Of a stretch of DNA of 6,548 bases, positions 4,214 through 6,548 are shown piece by piece. Origin of the DNA: an uncultured Spirochaetaceae bacterium. Lineage in GTDB: Bacteria; Spirochaetota; Spirochaetia; Treponematales; Treponemataceae. The notes beneath the pieces were generated by a model. That model was not told the origin of the DNA. It did no database searches and saw nothing but the letters and a program-made list of their open reading frames with translations. Every line of letters begins with the position of its first letter. The first letter of the stretch is position 1. Where the stretch lies: NCBI GenBank assembly GCA_902766345.1, contig CACXDK010000048.1, forward strand, positions 1 to 6,548, written 5' to 3'. Both the position numbers and the translations under genes were made by a program.

Positions 4214-5314
4214 GTGCTAATCCGATACGCAACAGACAGTAAAGGTAAACCTGTAAAAAAAGCTGTCATTTATACAAAAGAAGAACATAAAATATCACTT
4301 GACTCTATAGATAAGGATGCTGTGTTTGTTATTACCCGCTTGCGTGATGCGGGGTTTGCGGCATATCTGGTTGGCGGTGCAGTTCGTGATTTACTTGTAG
4401 GTAAAAAGCCTAAAGATTTTGATATTGTTACTGATGCAACTCCTAGCCGAATAAAAAAAATTTTCAGGAATTCAAGAATAATTGGTAAGCGCTTTAGGCT
4501 TGTTCATGTACTGTTTGGTAACAAGATTTTTGAAGTAAGTACTTTCCGTTCCATTGTTGACGGTTCTGTGGGGAACTCCTTTGGTACTATGGATGAAGAT
4601 GTACTCCGTAGAGATTTTACACTTAATGCTCTTTATTATGATCCTGGAAAAGAACAGATTGTTGACTATGTTGATGGCGTAAAGGATATAAAAAAGGGCG
4701 TTATACGCCCTGTAATTCCGCTAAACAGAATTTTTATAGATGACCCTGTACGAATGCTTCGTGCTGTTAAATATGGTGCTACAACTGGTTGCAAGCTGCC
4801 ACATTCTTTAAAAAAGAAAATCCGCTGTTCAGCTCAGCTTTTGTCTCCTGTTTCTCCGTCTCGTCTTACGGAAGAAGTGCTTAAGATTATAAACAGCGGT
4901 CATTCTTATGATATTGTTTCTGGTGCAATAGATACTGATTTATATGCTTATCTTCAGCCAGCTGCTACAAATTTGATGCTTGAAAACAGACAGTATGCAA
5001 AGGCTTATATGGAAAGCCTTAAGCTGCTGGATAAGTTTATTTTGAAGAACCCTGAGTGCAGGTTAGGCGATAAATTATATTTTGTACTTAGAGATTTTGT
5101 TTCTAATTTGACAGACTGGACTTTGGAAGTTAAGAATAAAGCTTCTGCTGCAGATTTGTATAAAAAGACATGGCTTCAGTGCCGTAATTATGTGCTTCCT
5201 ATGAATCCTCAGCGTACAGAACTTGAATATGCTGTGCGAAAGATTTTGACGGAGTATGGAGTTCCTGTAAAGATTCCGCGTAAGCGTTCTAGAGCGGTTT
5301 CTTCTGCACAGTAA
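4214..5314 (+). CDS. pcnB: Poly(A) polymerase / PcnB-type class II nucleotidyltransferase
   Basis: The 366 residues carry the class II nucleotidyltransferase head: AYLVGGAVRDLL (50-61), then KKPKDFDIVTDATP (64-77) with the catalytic pair Asp68/Asp70, EDVLRRDFTLNALYYD (128-143), and FIDDPVRMLRAVKYG in the neck. RIIGKRFRLVHVLFG (88-102) fits the motif used to separate bacterial poly(A) polymerases from CCA-adding enzymes. The basic tail (KIPRKRSR) is also typical of PcnB. Poly(A) polymerases add 3' A-tails that promote RNA decay; tRNA CCA addition remains the alternative. The start is GTG. An in-frame TAA at 4199-4201 lies only 15 nt upstream and there is no ATG nearby. The N-terminal extension (IRYATDSKGK, IYTKEEHKIS) looks like that of spirochaete homologues, as I recall them. 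No Shine-Dalgarno sequence is present, and the promoter sits directly in front. Confidence 0.9.
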   Translation: MLIRYATDSKGKPVKKAVIYTKEEHKISLDSIDKDAVFVITRLRDAGFAAYLVGGAVRDLLVGKKPKDFDIVTDATPSRIKKIFRNSRIIGKRFRLVHVLFGNKIFEVSTFRSIVDGSVGNSFGTMDEDVLRRDFTLNALYYDPGKEQIVDYVDGVKDIKKGVIRPVIPLNRIFIDDPVRMLRAVKYGATTGCKLPHSLKKKIRCSAQLLSPVSPSRLTEEVLKIINSGHSYDIVSGAIDTDLYAYLQPAATNLMLENRQYAKAYMESLKLLDKFILKNPECRLGDKLYFVLRDFVSNLTDWTLEVKNKASAADLYKKTWLQCRNYVLPMNPQRTELEYAVRKILTEYGVPVKIPRKRSRAVSSAQ

Positions 5315-5331
5315 AAAAAAAGCTTTGTTTT
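5313..5331. terminator. Weak candidate bidirectional terminator between converging genes
   Basis: Only 18 nt separate the stops of pcnB and the minus-strand P-loop gene. They hold an A-run, the palindrome AAAGCTTT (5319-5326) and a T-rich stretch. On the minus strand the palindrome runs into nine T residues. On the plus strand it is followed by GTTTTATTATT. The stem is short, AT-rich and almost loopless, so this is a weak signal. No better terminator is visible between these genes. Confidence 0.3.
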
Positions 5332-5332
5332 A

Positions 5333-6202
5333 TTATTGAGCTTTTCCATCTATAATTTTATCAATAATTATAGAAACTTCTTCGATGAAAATGCCTGTTT
5401 GACGTTCTATGTTTTCTGTAATGTATTTTTGCATATTGTGCATTAGCCCCGTAAGCTGTTTGCCAAATGGAACGTTTACTGTGAGTATTAGTCTATAACC
5501 TTGCTTGTCAGTTTTTATTGTAAGCTTTTTAATCTGCACATCTGCATTCATTTCTGCAATGCAGTGCATTACCATTTGGGTTATGCAGGCTTCGGAAATT
5601 TCAAGTCTTCCTCTTTTGCTGAACTCTGGAGTTACAACTGATTTTTCTGTAAGCTTTTTTTCTCCTGTTATGGATGTTGTCTTGCTTTTAGAAAGAAGTT
5701 CTCGGATAGAATTTGAGAATATCTGTGAATATGATTTTTTTACTTCTATTGCTGGGACTGGAATTACGTGCTTTCCTTCTACATTACGGCTTCTGATTGC
5801 TTTTTGAATTTCATCTTGGGTAGCAATGTCTTTTATATTGATTATTTTTTCAGGAGTTGGTAGTTGTAGCCTGATGGATATTTTTTGTACCATCTTTTCG
5901 CTTGTTCCAAGTATAAGTATTTTTTTGATGTGATTCTTTTGTATGACTTTTGCTACGGAATCTCTGTGTTCTTTATCATCAAACAGTGCAATTCTTACTG
6001 CTCCAAGATATGTTTTTTCATGCTTGGCGGAGCGCCCTGCAAGGATTTTATCATCTTGAATTAAAAGTCCGTCGTCAATTAATGCTTCAAGTCCGTATTT
6101 TTGCATTATGAGTTTTGCCCGAAAGCTTTTTCCTGTTCCGCTTTCTCCTACAAGGGCATAAATTAACATTCCGTGTCGTAATATTTTAGAAATAAAGTTC
6201 AT
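5333..6202 (-). CDS. P-loop NTPase-like protein with C-terminal Asp23/YloU-like domain
   Basis: The protein has 289 residues. Near the start a Walker A loop, ALVGESGTGKSFRAK (16-30), follows a hydrophobic strand. LIDDGLLIQDDKILAG (41-56) and KKILILGTSEK (93-103) then look like further strands of a small nucleotide-binding fold. No classic Walker B Asp ends the latter strand; Asp43/Asp44 or Asp75/Asp76 may take that role. A polar linker (about 145-197) leads to residues 198-284: LEISEACITQMVMHCIAEM, a basic strand pair (KKLTIKTDKQGYRLILTVNV), PFGKQL, and a helix plus strand (QKYITENIERQTGIFIEEVS). This is the layout of Asp23/YloU proteins. It follows the rlu gene by 18 nt and has its own possible promoter. 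A G-rich AGGGA lies 13 nt before the ATG, a long spacing; Met12 (6169-6167) is a possible alternative start. The function is not recognised. Confidence 0.78.
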   Translation of the reverse strand: MNFISKILRHGMLIYALVGESGTGKSFRAKLIMQKYGLEALIDDGLLIQDDKILAGRSAKHEKTYLGAVRIALFDDKEHRDSVAKVIQKNHIKKILILGTSEKMVQKISIRLQLPTPEKIINIKDIATQDEIQKAIRSRNVEGKHVIPVPAIEVKKSYSQIFSNSIRELLSKSKTTSITGEKKLTEKSVVTPEFSKRGRLEISEACITQMVMHCIAEMNADVQIKKLTIKTDKQGYRLILTVNVPFGKQLTGLMHNMQKYITENIERQTGIFIEEVSIIIDKIIDGKAQ

Positions 6203-6220
6203 ATTTTATAGATGTTCCCT

Positions 6221-6548
6221 CTAAATTATAAGTTTTTTATTCCATTTTAGCAAGGAAAATTCAAGGAAGCTTTCAAACTCTTCTGGTAATGGTGCTGTTA
6301 TGGTGCTAGGAAGTGATATGGGGTTGTCTTTTGGAAATTCTAGTTGAACTGCATGCAGAAAAAATGTATGAGAAATGGGGTTTGTTATGTGGATTGTAGA
6401 ATTGTATGCATTATCTCCAAGTAGAGGATGTCCATGTGTACTTGATTGTATTCTTATTTGATGTTTTCTTCCTGTTTCGATATTGTATTGGATTAGTGTT
6501 ATAGGATGTCCTTTGTATACGCCATAAGCTAGAGGTAGTGCGTGAGTT
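6221..6548 (-). CDS. C-terminal part of an RluA-family 23S rRNA pseudouridine synthase
   Basis: One minus-strand frame is open from the window edge to TAG at 6223-6221, giving 108 residues. It shows the C-terminal half of the RluA catalytic domain: LIQYNIETGRKHQIRIQ, then STHGHPLLGDNAYN, FFLHAVQLEF and TAPLPEEFESFL. These enzymes isomerise specific uridines in rRNA or tRNA. The catalytic Asp motif (HRLDxxTSG type) lies outside the window, so the subfamily (RluA, RluC or RluD) cannot be decided. The gene is cut only by the window edge. The last codons overlap the possible promoter of the next gene. Confidence 0.9.
   Translation of the reverse strand, partial: THALPLAYGVYKGHPITLIQYNIETGRKHQIRIQSSTHGHPLLGDNAYNSTIHITNPISHTFFLHAVQLEFPKDNPISLPSTITAPLPEEFESFLEFSLLKWNKKLII
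6225..6253 (-). promoter_or_regulatory. Possible internal promoter for the P-loop/Asp23-like gene
   Basis: Within the last codons of the rlu gene, TTGCTA (6253-6248) is followed by 17 nt and a perfect TATAAT (6230-6225). The predicted start near 6218 gives a leader of about 16 nt before ATG 6202. The region is AT-rich, so a chance match is possible, and co-transcription with rlu is also likely. Confidence 0.5.

Noticed and set aside
5505..5807. Plus-strand open frame of 100 codons inside the P-loop/Asp23-like gene
   Set aside because: It is a shadow frame with scattered hydrophobic residues and no recognisable motif; the minus-strand reading has a Walker A loop and coherent domains.
6167..6202. 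Met12 as the true start of the P-loop/Asp23-like protein
   Set aside because: Not excluded, but the first ATG is kept because AGGGA lies upstream of it, though at a long 13-nt spacing, and Met12 has no better site.
1..6548. CRISPR array, insertion sequence, tRNA or phage attachment site
   Set aside because: No regularly spaced repeats, transposase motifs, tRNA-like cloverleaf or flanking duplications were seen; all genes look chromosomal and intact except the two cut by the window edges.

Overview
The window (roughly 36-38% G+C by eye) looks like chromosomal DNA of an anaerobic or microaerophilic bacterium, most likely a spirochaete close to Treponema. This is an inference. It rests on the PcnB-type nucleotidyltransferase with its N-terminal extension, the desulfoferrodoxin/flavoredoxin-rubredoxin pair, the low G+C and the overall protein style. 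No rRNA, tRNA, CRISPR array or transposase is visible, and no stretch of more than 300 bases lacks a gene.

Layout. Positions 1-367 (+) hold the end of a membrane protein, closed by a strong hairpin terminator (373-413). Then comes a minus-strand operon reading right to left: a PadR-family repressor (1984-1652), a HAAS/DUF1700-DUF4097-like beta-solenoid protein (1655-747, ATGA overlap) and a PspC-domain membrane protein (719-420). Its promoter (TTGACA-17-TATAGT, 2122-2094) carries two near-identical AATAATATTAT palindromes, one inside the spacer and one just past the predicted +1. This is a convincing candidate operator for PadR autoregulation of an envelope-sensing module.

Divergently, an extended -10 promoter (2141-2170) drives desulfoferrodoxin (2199-2576) and a flavin reductase-rubredoxin fusion (2580-3197). 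Together these make a self-contained NAD(P)H -> flavin -> rubredoxin -> superoxide reductase chain. The two ORFs are in the same frame, separated by only a stop codon and one further codon. An alpha/beta hydrolase of the lysophospholipase/monoacylglycerol lipase type follows (3256-4179), then a PcnB-type polynucleotide adenylyltransferase (4214-5314). Both of these have good promoters placed so close to the start codon that the mRNAs should be leaderless or nearly so, and neither has a Shine-Dalgarno sequence. The lipase promoter sits inside a perfect 12-bp inverted repeat whose right arm contains the start codon.

The right end is on the minus strand: the C-terminal part of an RluA-family pseudouridine synthase (6548-6221), followed by an unusual protein with an N-terminal P-loop and a C-terminal Asp23/YloU-like domain (6202-5333). 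The latter converges on pcnB.

The most notable items are the P-loop/Asp23-like fusion, the membrane-segment-free HAAS-solenoid protein with its PadR/PspC partners and twin-palindrome promoter, and the leaderless lipase promoter framed by an inverted repeat.
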